A DNA stretch of 64,000 bases from positions 42,190-106,189 of the forward strand of contig NZ_AXAS01000036.1 in assembly GCF_000472925.1 (NCBI RefSeq). The letters run 5' to 3'. The notes under the pieces were generated by a model. It did not search any database. It was not told the DNA's origin and saw only the letters and a program-made list of their open reading frames with translations. Below are positions 31,281 to 38,763 of this stretch, piece after piece; the first letter of the stretch is position 1; every line of letters starts with the position of its first letter. The position numbers and the translations under genes are program-made. This DNA comes from Bradyrhizobium sp. Ec3.3 (lineage in GTDB: Bacteria > Pseudomonadota > Alphaproteobacteria > Rhizobiales > Xanthobacteraceae).

Positions 31281-32456
31281 CTACGCCGCGATCAAATCAT
31301 CATACAGCGGCGCGATCGCCTCCTCCGCGACGAGCTCGTCGCAGAACAGGCGCGCTTCCTCGCGCGCCGACTCGGTCGCGAAGCGGCGCAGCAGGATCAG
31401 CAGCGGCTCGGTCGCGCCGCGATCGGTCTCGCAATGGGTGAGCACGCGCTCGACCATGCGCCTCCGCAGCCGCGCAGCGCCATCGTGGCTGTCGACAAAA
31501 CCGTTCTCGTGGCAGGCCTCGAGCGCGACCTGGAACGCCGCGAAGGTCGATTCCGGGAAGCCCGCGCGGCGCAGCAGCGCATGCAGGCTGGCTCCGCCGC
31601 GATCATGCAGCAGCGCTGCCACGCGCGCCGGCGGCAGCTCCGACAATTCCGCAAGCGCCGCATTGAACAATTCGAGATTGCCCGACAATAGCGCGCGCAG
31701 GATCAGGCCGGCCGTGAGCTGCGACGTCGCGCGCAGGTGGCGTACGAGGCCTTGCATATCTTCACCACGCGAGCGCGCCGCGATGTTGACGGTGGAGCGG
31801 TCGCGGGCCTCGGTCGCGATGCGCTCGGCGCGATCGGCACTCAGCCAGTTGCGGGCGATCACGAACTGCGCCAGCGTTTCGGAGAGCTTTGCGACCAGCG
31901 CCGCGCGCGTGGCCGCGGGCAGATCCTCGAGCACCAGCAGCGCCTCGCGGATCGCGGCGAGATGGCCGTGACGCTCGACGATGCGATCCCAAGAGAACGG
32001 CGCGAGCTCGGCATAGGGATTTTCGATCAGCTCGAGCGCGGCCGCCGCGCAGCCGACCTCGGCGATCGCGGCACAGACCGACGCCGGCAGCGCGATGCGG
32101 CGGGCGATGGCGCATTGCACCTCGCAATTTCCGGTCGCGGCGATGTCGACGAGGTCGGCATCGATCAGGAGCGGCGAATGTTCGAGCACGGGAAGCGCGA
32201 CCGAGGGCTGGTCGGTCGACAGCGCCTGGACGATGGCCGCTGGCGCCTCCGTCGAGCGTGCAAACGCCTCCGCCATGGCCTGGCGCACCAGCGGCGACGG
32301 ATCGTCGAGCAGCATCAACAGCGCGCCTTCGGCGGCGACGCGATCGTCGTGGGAAAGATCTGAAATCAACCAGGCACGGGCCAAAGCCCGTGTTGCCTCT
32401 GCCCGCTCACCGGCGGACGCGGTTCTGATCCAATTGATAAACTGCCGAACGATCAT
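31281..32456 (-). CDS. DUF2336 domain protein
   Basis: 391 residues of HEAT-like helices: EGALLMLLDDPSPLVRQAMA, then CEVQCAIARRIALPASVCAA, AALELIENPYAELAPFSWDR and IVERHGHLAAIREALL. This is the DUF2336 pattern found in alphaproteobacteria near cell-cycle, motility or phosphorelay genes. No catalytic motif or signal peptide. It is convergent with the response regulator/Hpt pair across the palindromic repeat. Function unknown. Confidence 0.85.
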   Translation of the reverse strand: MIVRQFINWIRTASAGERAEATRALARAWLISDLSHDDRVAAEGALLMLLDDPSPLVRQAMAEAFARSTEAPAAIVQALSTDQPSVALPVLEHSPLLIDADLVDIAATGNCEVQCAIARRIALPASVCAAIAEVGCAAAALELIENPYAELAPFSWDRIVERHGHLAAIREALLVLEDLPAATRAALVAKLSETLAQFVIARNWLSADRAERIATEARDRSTVNIAARSRGEDMQGLVRHLRATSQLTAGLILRALLSGNLELFNAALAELSELPPARVAALLHDRGGASLHALLRRAGFPESTFAAFQVALEACHENGFVDSHDGAARLRRRMVERVLTHCETDRGATEPLLILLRRFATESAREEARLFCDELVAEEAIAPLYDDLIAA

Positions 32457-32525
32457 TGTGCCCCGGCCTACGCAACCAAACGCGACGGCGCCCCGTCACC
32501 TGCAAGACAAAATAAACCACGACGC

Positions 32526-32540
32526 TTAACAAAGCGTTCA
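32526..32540. promoter_or_regulatory. imperfect CtrA-box-like site upstream of the DUF2336 gene
   Basis: TTAACAAAGCGTTCACC matches TTAA-N7-TTAA with one mismatch in the second half (TTCA). It lies about 70-85 bases upstream of the DUF2336 start, a plausible promoter position. Confidence 0.35.
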
Positions 32541-32599
32541 CCATAACCGACTGGTTTTATTGACGTTTTGTTAAGGGCTGCAAATTTTGCAGCGCGAGA

Positions 32600-33616
32600 C
32601 TAGCTCGAGAAGGTGCCGCTGCGATCGCTAAAGAGGTCGAGCGGCTGCGGCGCGCGAACGTCGGGCGTCGTATTCGTAACTGACGTGAGCGAGGCGTTAT
32701 TGCCCCACAATTTCTGCACCGTGGCCGAGACGGGCTGCGTGCTGTCGCCGGGCTGATAGATCGAGCGAAACACCGGTGTGCCCGGCGAATTGTCCGCCAC
32801 CGTTGTTGCCGAGGTCGCGCTGCCGGGTGTGGCCACGCGCGTGTCCGGGAAGGTCTGGAGATAGGCGGCGTTGTCGATCAGCGGCGTGGGCTGCACGCCG
32901 TTTGCGCTCGCGACCTGCGTCGTCGACCGCGTGTCGCCGTACATCGCCATTGCGCTCCGCGTCGATTTCGAATTCGCAGCGCTGGCATAGCGTGAATCCA
33001 GCACCGAATAGACTTCGGAGACGCTGCGCGCGCGGCCGTCCCTGGCGTAGAAGATCGAACGGTTGGCCGCGGACGCATTGGGAAACAGCCGCGCGCCCAC
33101 GGCTTGCGGATTGTCCTCGGCGTTGGCAATCAGCTTGGCCGCGCCGCCGACGCCCATGAAGTGCGCCATATAGAGCTCGCTGTCGCTCGGACGGCGGCCG
33201 AGCAGGCCCGTGAGCTTGAAGCTGTTCGACTGCGTCAGCACGGCGGCCATGCTCGATGCGGCCTGCGGATCATCGCGCAGCTTCATGATCGAGCTCCGCA
33301 TGGTCGGGTCGGTGACCGTGTAGCTGCCGGAGGAAGTCCTGGTGATGGCATCGGCATAGCTGCCGTAGCCGAGCTGGGTGCCGGCCTCCTTCACGGTGCC
33401 GAGCCAGGTCTGGTCGATGAACTGATAGAGCCCGTGCGCGGACGAGGTCGACGCACCCGCGGTCGGATTGAAATCCGATTCCATTTTGGCGGTGGTCAGC
33501 ATGTATTCGAAGCTGACGCCGGTGAGATTGGAGGCCTGCTTGATCGCGCCGGTCACACGCGCCCGCGACGGATCGATCCCCGCCGTCGTCGTGGCACTAG
33601 AATTGTCGACCGACAT
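32600..33616 (-). CDS. lytic transglycosylase SLT-domain protein
   Basis: 338 residues from ATG 33616; ATG 33679 is an in-frame alternative but would place the CtrA-like box (33696) almost on the start. Residues about 25-80 form the SLT lysozyme-like core: SNLTGVSFEYMLTTAKMESD with the catalytic Glu in KMESDFNP, then SSAHGLYQFIDQTWLGTVKE. A helical region follows (LGRRPSDSELYMAHFMGVGG), and the last 130 residues are Ser/Thr/Ala-rich and disordered. No Sec signal peptide is visible, as for some flagellar or secreted transglycosylases. It would cut peptidoglycan, perhaps for a trans-envelope machine. Confidence 0.88.
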   Translation of the reverse strand: MSVDNSSATTTAGIDPSRARVTGAIKQASNLTGVSFEYMLTTAKMESDFNPTAGASTSSAHGLYQFIDQTWLGTVKEAGTQLGYGSYADAITRTSSGSYTVTDPTMRSSIMKLRDDPQAASSMAAVLTQSNSFKLTGLLGRRPSDSELYMAHFMGVGGAAKLIANAEDNPQAVGARLFPNASAANRSIFYARDGRARSVSEVYSVLDSRYASAANSKSTRSAMAMYGDTRSTTQVASANGVQPTPLIDNAAYLQTFPDTRVATPGSATSATTVADNSPGTPVFRSIYQPGDSTQPVSATVQKLWGNNASLTSVTNTTPDVRAPQPLDLFSDRSGTFSS

Positions 33617-33695
33617 GTTGCGCAGCCCCGCTCCGCGCGGCGTTGATAACGCCGGCAATTCGGCGTCATGTCGTCTCACGGTGGGACAGGTATGG

Positions 33696-33710
33696 TTAAT
33701 GCGAAGTTAA
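33696..33710. promoter_or_regulatory. perfect CtrA-box consensus (TTAA-N7-TTAA)
   Basis: TTAATGCGAAGTTAA matches the CtrA consensus exactly, and with the preceding ATGG it also gives the TTAACCAT half-site in reverse. It lies 80-94 bases upstream of the transglycosylase start at 33616. Confidence 0.55.
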
Positions 33711-33721
33711 TTTCGCATCCC

Positions 33722-33765
33722 CCGTCATTCCGGGGCATCACCCGGCGATGGACCCGGAATGACGG
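33722..33765. repeat. palindromic repeat, 'cgtcattccggg' type
   Basis: CCGTCATTCCGGG (33722-33734) is inverted at CCCGGAATGACGG (33753-33765), a thirteen-base-pair stem. It abuts the hisI stop (33769) and may double as its terminator. A related copy lies at 35634. Confidence 0.75.
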
Positions 33766-33768
33766 AGG

Positions 33769-34191
33769 TTATTTCTTATAGACCGCGCCCGGATCGAACA
33801 GCCGCTCGGCCTCGACGAAGACGAGCTTCGCGCTTCCGCCATCGGCCTCCACCTTGCGGTAGAAGCACGACCGGCGGCCGGTATGGCAGGCCGCGCCAAC
33901 CTGCTCGACCCGGATCCAGACCGCGTCCTGGTCGCAATCGGTGCGTATCTCGACGACTCGCTGGGTTTGACCTGACGTCTCACCTTTTCGCCACAAGGCG
34001 TTACGCGAGCGGCTGAAGTACCAGGCCTCGCCGGTCGCAATCGTCTTGCGCAGCGCCTCGTCGTTCATGTGGGCGACCATCAGCACGTCGCCGGTCGCGG
34101 CATCCGTTGCCACGCAGGTGACGAGACCGGCCGCGTCGAATTTGGGCTGGAAGCTCAGCCCTTCCTCGATGTCGTGGGAGTGCGTGGACAC
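33769..34191 (-). CDS. hisI: phosphoribosyl-AMP cyclohydrolase
   Basis: 140 residues. Family motifs: DVLMVAHMNDEALRKTIATG, AWYFSRSRNALWRKGETSGQ, and the metal site with C86 in RTDCDQDAVW and C102/C109 in AACHTGRRSCFYR (zinc ligands; D85/D87/D89 for magnesium). It opens the purine ring of phosphoribosyl-AMP in histidine biosynthesis. It is a mono-functional HisI (no HisE domain), usual for alphaproteobacteria. It follows folE by 28 bases on the same strand, a conserved rhizobial pair. Confidence 0.96.
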   Translation of the reverse strand: MSTHSHDIEEGLSFQPKFDAAGLVTCVATDAATGDVLMVAHMNDEALRKTIATGEAWYFSRSRNALWRKGETSGQTQRVVEIRTDCDQDAVWIRVEQVGAACHTGRRSCFYRKVEADGGSAKLVFVEAERLFDPGAVYKK

Positions 34192-34219
34192 GAGACCTCT
34201 CGCAAATTCATGGCGAGGG

Positions 34220-34909
34220 TCAGCGCTGTGAGCCTCGCACCAGGGACAGGAAGCGGGCCTGCTCCGCCGGATTGTCGCGGAACATGCCGGTGAAGCGGCT
34301 GGTGAACGTCATCGCGCCATGCTTGGCGACGCCGCGCACCGACATGCAGGTATGCTCGGCCTCGACCAGCACCGCAACGCCGCGGGGCTTCAGGATCTCG
34401 TCGATCGCGGCCGCGATCTGCGCGGTCAGATGCTCCTGGGTCTGGAGCCTGCGGGCGAAAATGTCGGTCAGCCGCGCGAGCTTGGACAGGCCCACGACGC
34501 GCTCGACCGGCGTGTAGGCGATGTGTGCCTTGCCGTAGAACGGCATCATGTGATGCTCGCACTGCGAGGTGAACTCGATGTCACGCACCAGCACGAAGTC
34601 GTCATAGCCGGCGGTCTCGCCGAAGGTGCGGTCCAGCACTTCGGCCGGGCACTGGTGGTAGCCCTGATAGAGCTCGTCGAAGGCCTCGACCACGCGGCGC
34701 GGCGTGTCGAGCAGACCCTCGCGGTCGGTGTTCTCGCCGATATAGGCGAGCAGCGTCTTCACCGCCTGCTCGGCCTCGGCGCGCGCTGGGCGCGGCTGGT
34801 CGGCACGGACGGCGGCCGCGAGAAATTCTGCAGGATCAAGCTCAGCGGGTCGATCGACCTGCTTGTCGGAAGGCTTGCTCGGGCGGATGGGTTTGATCAA
34901 CGCGTCCAT
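34220..34909 (-). CDS. folE: GTP cyclohydrolase I
   Basis: 229 residues from ATG 34909, preceded by GGAG. About 45 N-terminal residues are Pro/Asp-rich and variable; the catalytic domain begins near EAEQAVKTLLAYIGENTDRE. Zinc ligands are C117 and H120 in SQCEHHMMPF and C188 in AEHTCMSVRG. LLDTPRRVVEAFDELYQGY and VGLSKLARLTDIFARRLQTQ are signature stretches. It converts GTP to dihydroneopterin triphosphate, the first step of folate and related pterins. Co-directional with hisI; divergent from the NifU-like gene. Frames extending to 35008 are not supported. Confidence 0.96.
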   Translation of the reverse strand: MDALIKPIRPSKPSDKQVDRPAELDPAEFLAAAVRADQPRPARAEAEQAVKTLLAYIGENTDREGLLDTPRRVVEAFDELYQGYHQCPAEVLDRTFGETAGYDDFVLVRDIEFTSQCEHHMMPFYGKAHIAYTPVERVVGLSKLARLTDIFARRLQTQEHLTAQIAAAIDEILKPRGVAVLVEAEHTCMSVRGVAKHGAMTFTSRFTGMFRDNPAEQARFLSLVRGSQR

Positions 34910-35166
34910 GTCAACTCCGTTCGACGGCCTTGCGGCCGGAGTGTCACCGGCAGACGGGGCGGTCAAGCCGCCGGACGCCTGAGAGAACAACCAAATTGAG
35001 GCGATCAACCGCCCTCGCCTCTACGTCGGATGCGGGGTGCTCGACCACCGCCGACAAGGCCACCGGGCTGTTTTTCCGCCAGTTCCAACCCTATATAAGA
35101 CCGAGGACGGCGGCCGCCAAGGCCGATCCCGCCGGAAGCCGCCCGGAAGGTCTCGGACTCCATCAC

Positions 35167-35622
35167 ATGCTGAACGACATCTATAACAAGCGGATCATCG
35201 AACTGGCCGGGAATATCCCGCGTCTGGGTCGCCTCTCCGATCCCGACGCCAGCGCCACCGCTCACTCCAAGCTGTGCGGCTCGACCGTGAAGGTCGATCT
35301 CAAGATGAGCGGCGACACCGTCACCGACTTCGCCCACGACGTAAAGGCCTGCGCGCTCGGACAGGCGTCTTCATCCATCATGGCAAGTCACGTGGTCGGC
35401 TCGACTGCGAGCGAACTCCGTGAGTTACGCGAAGCCGTTCGCAAGATGCTGAAGGAAAATGGCACCCCGCCGGACGGAAAATGGGCCGAGATCAAGTTCC
35501 TCGAGCCGGTCCGCGACTACAAGGCACGCCACGCTTCGACACTGCTGACCTTCGATGCCGTCGTCGACGCCATCGGCCAGATCGAAGCGAAGACGAAACA
35601 GCCGGCCGCGGCGCAGGACTAG
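35167..35622 (+). CDS. NifU/IscU-like iron-sulfur scaffold-type protein
   Basis: 151 residues from ATG 35167. N-terminal LNDIYNKRIIELAGNIPRLG, then AHSKLCGSTVKVDLKMSGDT and DFAHDVKACALGQASSSIMA give the first two conserved cysteines of NifU_N/IscU scaffolds (C in KLCGS and C in KACALGQAS). The third scaffold cysteine is not obvious in the C-terminal half (KWAEIKFLEPVRDYKARHAS has none; it resembles the position where SufU/IscU place theirs), so cluster assembly may differ. The gene is divergent from folE, an order kept in rhizobia. Cytoplasmic. Confidence 0.82.
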   Translation: MLNDIYNKRIIELAGNIPRLGRLSDPDASATAHSKLCGSTVKVDLKMSGDTVTDFAHDVKACALGQASSSIMASHVVGSTASELRELREAVRKMLKENGTPPDGKWAEIKFLEPVRDYKARHASTLLTFDAVVDAIGQIEAKTKQPAAAQD

Positions 35623-35633
35623 GTCACTGCTCG

Positions 35634-35674
35634 CGTCATTCCGGGGGCGGGCGCGAAGCGCGGGCCCCGGAATA
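35634..35674. repeat. degenerate palindromic repeat, 'cgtcattccggg' type
   Basis: CGTCATTCCGGGG (35634-35646) with an imperfect inverse CCCCGGAATA (35665-35674); one end has decayed. GC-rich internal stem GCGGGCGCGAAGCGCGGGC. Lies between two convergent genes and could terminate both. Confidence 0.6.
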
Positions 35675-35693
35675 AGCAGACCAGTTGTCGGGC

Positions 35694-36617
35694 TTACTTC
35701 TGTGACGCCGGGCCAGGCGCCGACGCACCGCCGGTCGCCACCATTGCTTCCGCCGTCTTGGTCGATCTGACCTGCTGCTCCGGTTCCGCCGCAAAGCGAT
35801 CCTGCGCCTTCGGCGCAGCGTCCGCCATCGCAGGGGCCGAGACATCGACATGCGGCAGCACGTCAGAAGCGGCATCCGTCGTTACTACATTGGTGAGCTT
35901 GAGCTCGGCCGCATCCAATTCGTGCAGATCTTCCCACGGCGGCACATTCAATGCGAGCGACAGCAAGTCGCCGGCGCCGCCCATATCGAAGGTGTACTTG
36001 GCGAGCCGGCCGATGTCGCGCTCGACGATCATCAAGTCCTGCGCGCTGTAGCTTGCGGCCCGCGCGTCGTCGGCGCGGTCGCCCATCCAGATCTGATGCA
36101 CGCGGACATGGGCCGCTTCCGGCACGAAACGCGTCTTGCCGGCCAGCAGCAGGAACACGCACATGGACTCGCAATACGCCTCGGGCGCGACTACTGGACG
36201 CGCGCCCTGCCCGCCGCGGTTCTGCACGCTGATGCCGACGGTGGTCAAAAGGCCGAGGTTACGGAAGCGCCGCCCAAGCGTGATCGCGTCGTTGACGGAA
36301 CCACCGCTGGAGTCGAGCACCACGGTCGCGCCGCCAAGCTGGCGCCCGCGGGCAAAATCCTCAAAATCCTTCGGCGTATCGGCTGTGATGATGCCGACGG
36401 CGCTGACCCAGCCGCGGCAGTTCGGCTCGCATGCAATCCAATTGAATTTCATGGGCAGCTTGCGCTCTTCGAGCGTACCGCCGGCATGCGCGGAAGAGCT
36501 GAAGGTCGCGACCGCGCCCGTCAGCGCGACGCAACAAGCAGCGGTTCCCACAAGCAACCAGCCGCGAAGATCAAGCGACTTCAGAAGTCTCAACGTGGTT
36601 CCTTCCCCAAGCCTCAA
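35694..36617 (-). CDS. periplasmic ClpP-fold-like protein (COG3904 type)
   Basis: 307 residues. A hydrophobic N-terminal segment (RGWLLVGTAACCVALTGAVA) acts as signal or anchor. The core follows the ClpP/SDH topology: VVLDSSGGSVNDAITLGRRF, then VAPEAYCESMCVFLLLAGKT with a C-x-S-x-C motif at the expected nucleophile, and AAHVRVHQIWMG with a histidine. The C-terminal 60 residues are Ala/Pro-rich. It is a paralog of the 44035 protein. Family members are annotated only as predicted periplasmic proteins; proteolytic activity is inference from the fold. Substrate unknown. Confidence 0.75.
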   Translation of the reverse strand: MRLGEGTTLRLLKSLDLRGWLLVGTAACCVALTGAVATFSSSAHAGGTLEERKLPMKFNWIACEPNCRGWVSAVGIITADTPKDFEDFARGRQLGGATVVLDSSGGSVNDAITLGRRFRNLGLLTTVGISVQNRGGQGARPVVAPEAYCESMCVFLLLAGKTRFVPEAAHVRVHQIWMGDRADDARAASYSAQDLMIVERDIGRLAKYTFDMGGAGDLLSLALNVPPWEDLHELDAAELKLTNVVTTDAASDVLPHVDVSAPAMADAAPKAQDRFAAEPEQQVRSTKTAEAMVATGGASAPGPASQK

Positions 36618-36821
36618 AAGCGATCAGGCAAGCCCCATGTAACGTCCGACTCTGTATCACACGGCCGTCACAAAAAATGTATCCGGGGGAATACAGATCG
36701 TCCATAGGTACTTGCTGCACTGCCCCCTAAAAGCATGCAAAATATGGCGTCCGCGCAACGGCTTGCTGTTCCCTGCGCTGGAACCGCGCAACACCTCGCA
36801 CAGCTTCGCAGCAAGGCGCAC

Positions 36822-37160
36822 ATGAAGCGTTCAGCGTCAGAACCGGATCGCACCATCGTCGCATCGCTGCTGCGGCTGCCGCGCATTGTCGGACGCGGGC
36901 TGATCTGGCTGTACCGACACACGCTGTCCCCGCTCGTCGGCTACAACTGCCGCCACCTGCCGACCTGCTCGGCCTATGGCGATGAGGCGATCGAACGTTT
37001 CGGACTGTGGGCCGGTGGCTGGATGACGCTCGCGCGGCTGTTGCGCTGCCACCCGTTCGGAACGTCAGGCATCGACAACGTGCCGCTGACAGCCCCGCAA
37101 GGCGCACGCTGGTATCTGCCCTGGCGCTATGGACGCTGGCGCGGCGTCAACGCTCCCTGA
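36822..37160 (+). CDS. yidD: membrane protein insertion efficiency factor YidD
   Basis: 112 residues from ATG 36822 (frame opens at 36735). The whole YidD signature is present: LIWLYRHTLSPLVGYNCRHL, then PTCSAYGDEAIERFGLWAGG and RLLRCHPFGTSGIDNVP, including the three conserved cysteines. It is a small peripheral inner-membrane protein that assists YidC-dependent insertion. The N-terminal 20 residues are family-variable. Upstream spacer 36618-36821 (204 bases) carries its promoter; nothing specific was recognised there. Confidence 0.93.
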   Translation: MKRSASEPDRTIVASLLRLPRIVGRGLIWLYRHTLSPLVGYNCRHLPTCSAYGDEAIERFGLWAGGWMTLARLLRCHPFGTSGIDNVPLTAPQGARWYLPWRYGRWRGVNAP

Positions 37161-37264
37161 TTTCGTCGCACCGCTTCCAAGCGTGCCCTGCATCTCTGAC
37201 GTGCAGGGAACCGCGAATGCTAGGATCGCGTTGTTGTGATGCTCCCCATCGGGAGGAAACAACA

Positions 37265-37435
37265 ATGCGCTGGAAAATCAGCCCCCATGGTCACGACAGC
37301 AGGACCATCGACCTGCTCGCCATCATCGCGCTGCTCACCCTCGTCCTCGGCTCCGGCTGGTACCTGGCAACGAGCCTCGCAACCCCGCCAAGCACGACGG
37401 CCTTCATCGTTCCGAGCCAGAGCGTTCACTGGTAG
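37265..37435 (+). CDS. small membrane protein, 56 residues
   Basis: ATG 37265 is preceded by GGGAGGAAAC. A polar head (RWKISPHGHDSRTIDLL) leads to one membrane helix (AIIALLTLVLGSGWYLATSL) and a short Pro/Thr/Ser tail ending QSVHW. Layout resembles other one-helix proteins of Bradyrhizobium. Good SD and position 104 bases after yidD support it. Function unknown. Confidence 0.62.
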   Translation: MRWKISPHGHDSRTIDLLAIIALLTLVLGSGWYLATSLATPPSTTAFIVPSQSVHW

Positions 37436-37440
37436 CTAGA

Positions 37441-37511
37441 AGCATGATCCGGAAAGTGTGAAGCGGTTTCCTCGCGACAAACGCGGAACGCGTTTGCGCG
37501 GAGATCATGCT
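37441..37511. repeat. palindromic repeat, 'gcatgatc' type
   Basis: AGCATGATC (37441-37449) inverted at GATCATGCT (37503-37511), with TTTCCTCGCGACAAACGCG and further short pairs inside. This spacer sequence type is widespread in Bradyrhizobium. A further hairpin AAGCGCGAT/ATCGCGCTT at 37527-37547 overlaps the stop of the next gene. Confidence 0.7.
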
Positions 37512-37546
37512 CAAACAAATAACCTGAAGCGCGATCTCATCGCGCT

Positions 37547-38761
37547 TTAGCGAAACCAGAAGAAGCGTCCGGGCGGCGGCGGGATCGGCTCGGGCGGACG
37601 CGGCCGCTTCGGACGGACCGGCTTTGGCGGCGGTTCAGCCCACGAGGTGGTCTCGGCCGGCACGGCCTCGCTTCCCGGCACCTTCACCGACAGCAGCAGG
37701 TTCGATTCGTTCATGCGCCAGCGATAGCCGATGCCGAAATCGATCGGCTGGGCACGCGTGAAGAGCTCGGCATAGCGTTCCTGATAGCGGCCTGGAAATT
37801 CCGCAATCGGGCCGAGATAGCGCCCGAACGGGAAGAACCGCCATTGCCGCGCATTGTAGTTCGCGAGCGGAACGCCGGAATCGTCCTGGATGATGGTGGC
37901 GCTGTTGGCAAGCAGCCAGTCGCGCACGGTCGTGAAGTTCCCGGCATGCAGGAGATACGACGCGCTCTTGAGCAGGCTGTTGCCGGGTCCGAGCGTCTCG
38001 CAGAATTTCAGGAAGCCGGCCGCGCGCGCGCCGGAATTGGAGAGATCCGTCGAGAAGTAATACAGCGTCCGCGCCTCGCCATCGCTGCCGGCGAAGGTGA
38101 TGCGCACGCCGTGGGTGGCGTTCGGACCTGCGTTTTCGCCTGCGACATGCAGGCCGCCCTTGTCGTCGATCGAGATCATCTCGACGTTGCGGATCGTCTT
38201 CCCCGAACGCGCCAGGAAAACGTAGAGGATCGGCAAGGTGCCGTTGACCTCGTTGGCGTGCAAGTCGACCTTCATGTGCTTGGTGATGAAGAAGCTGAAG
38301 CTGAGGATCGAGCCAAGCGAGCGCTCGACATTGTAGAGCGCGGGCGCGATCGCGCCCCGCGGCACACGCGTCAGGTCGGGAACGTTGCCGACCGGCTCGA
38401 GCGCGCCAAGCACGTAGGTGCTCGCCTTGGAATAGAATGCGTCGGCGTAGAGGAAATCCGGCCCCGAGAACATGTAGAACATGGTCGGCCTGGGCGCGGC
38501 CAGATTGACGTCGGACCAGGCGCGGATCTTCGAAAGCTGGCGCTGCTCGAGCTGGGCGAAGGCGCCGTCGAAGAACTTGGCGTGACGCTGCCAGGATGGA
38601 TCCCTGGTCAGCGCCACAAGCGGAGACTCCGCGGATGGCTGCATGCCCGCGAGGAAGCGCGCCGTGTCGTCGGCCGTGACGGTGCCGGCCGCACGTGCGG
38701 GGGTTACGACCGCGAACAACAAGGTGAAGGCGACAGCCGCGATCTTCATGGGTCGAAACAT
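37547..38761 (-). CDS. exported protein of unknown function with Pro-rich C-terminus
   Basis: 404 residues from ATG 38761 (ATG 38749 possible). Signal peptide PMKIAAVAFTLLFAVVTPAR-A. The large conserved domain reads FLAGMQPSAESPLVALTRDP, SKIRAWSDVNLAAPRPTMFY, MFSGPDFLYADAFYSKASTY and RQWRFFPFGRYLGPIAEFPG, a recognisable uncharacterised Bradyrhizobium periplasmic family. The tail is Pro-rich and ends GRFFWFR. Its ATG lies two bases after the permease stop, so translation is coupled: it is probably a periplasmic partner of that permease or needed under the same condition. No catalytic motif was identified. Confidence 0.7.
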   Translation of the reverse strand: MFRPMKIAAVAFTLLFAVVTPARAAGTVTADDTARFLAGMQPSAESPLVALTRDPSWQRHAKFFDGAFAQLEQRQLSKIRAWSDVNLAAPRPTMFYMFSGPDFLYADAFYSKASTYVLGALEPVGNVPDLTRVPRGAIAPALYNVERSLGSILSFSFFITKHMKVDLHANEVNGTLPILYVFLARSGKTIRNVEMISIDDKGGLHVAGENAGPNATHGVRITFAGSDGEARTLYYFSTDLSNSGARAAGFLKFCETLGPGNSLLKSASYLLHAGNFTTVRDWLLANSATIIQDDSGVPLANYNARQWRFFPFGRYLGPIAEFPGRYQERYAELFTRAQPIDFGIGYRWRMNESNLLLSVKVPGSEAVPAETTSWAEPPPKPVRPKRPRPPEPIPPPPGRFFWFR

Positions 38762-38763
38762 GT

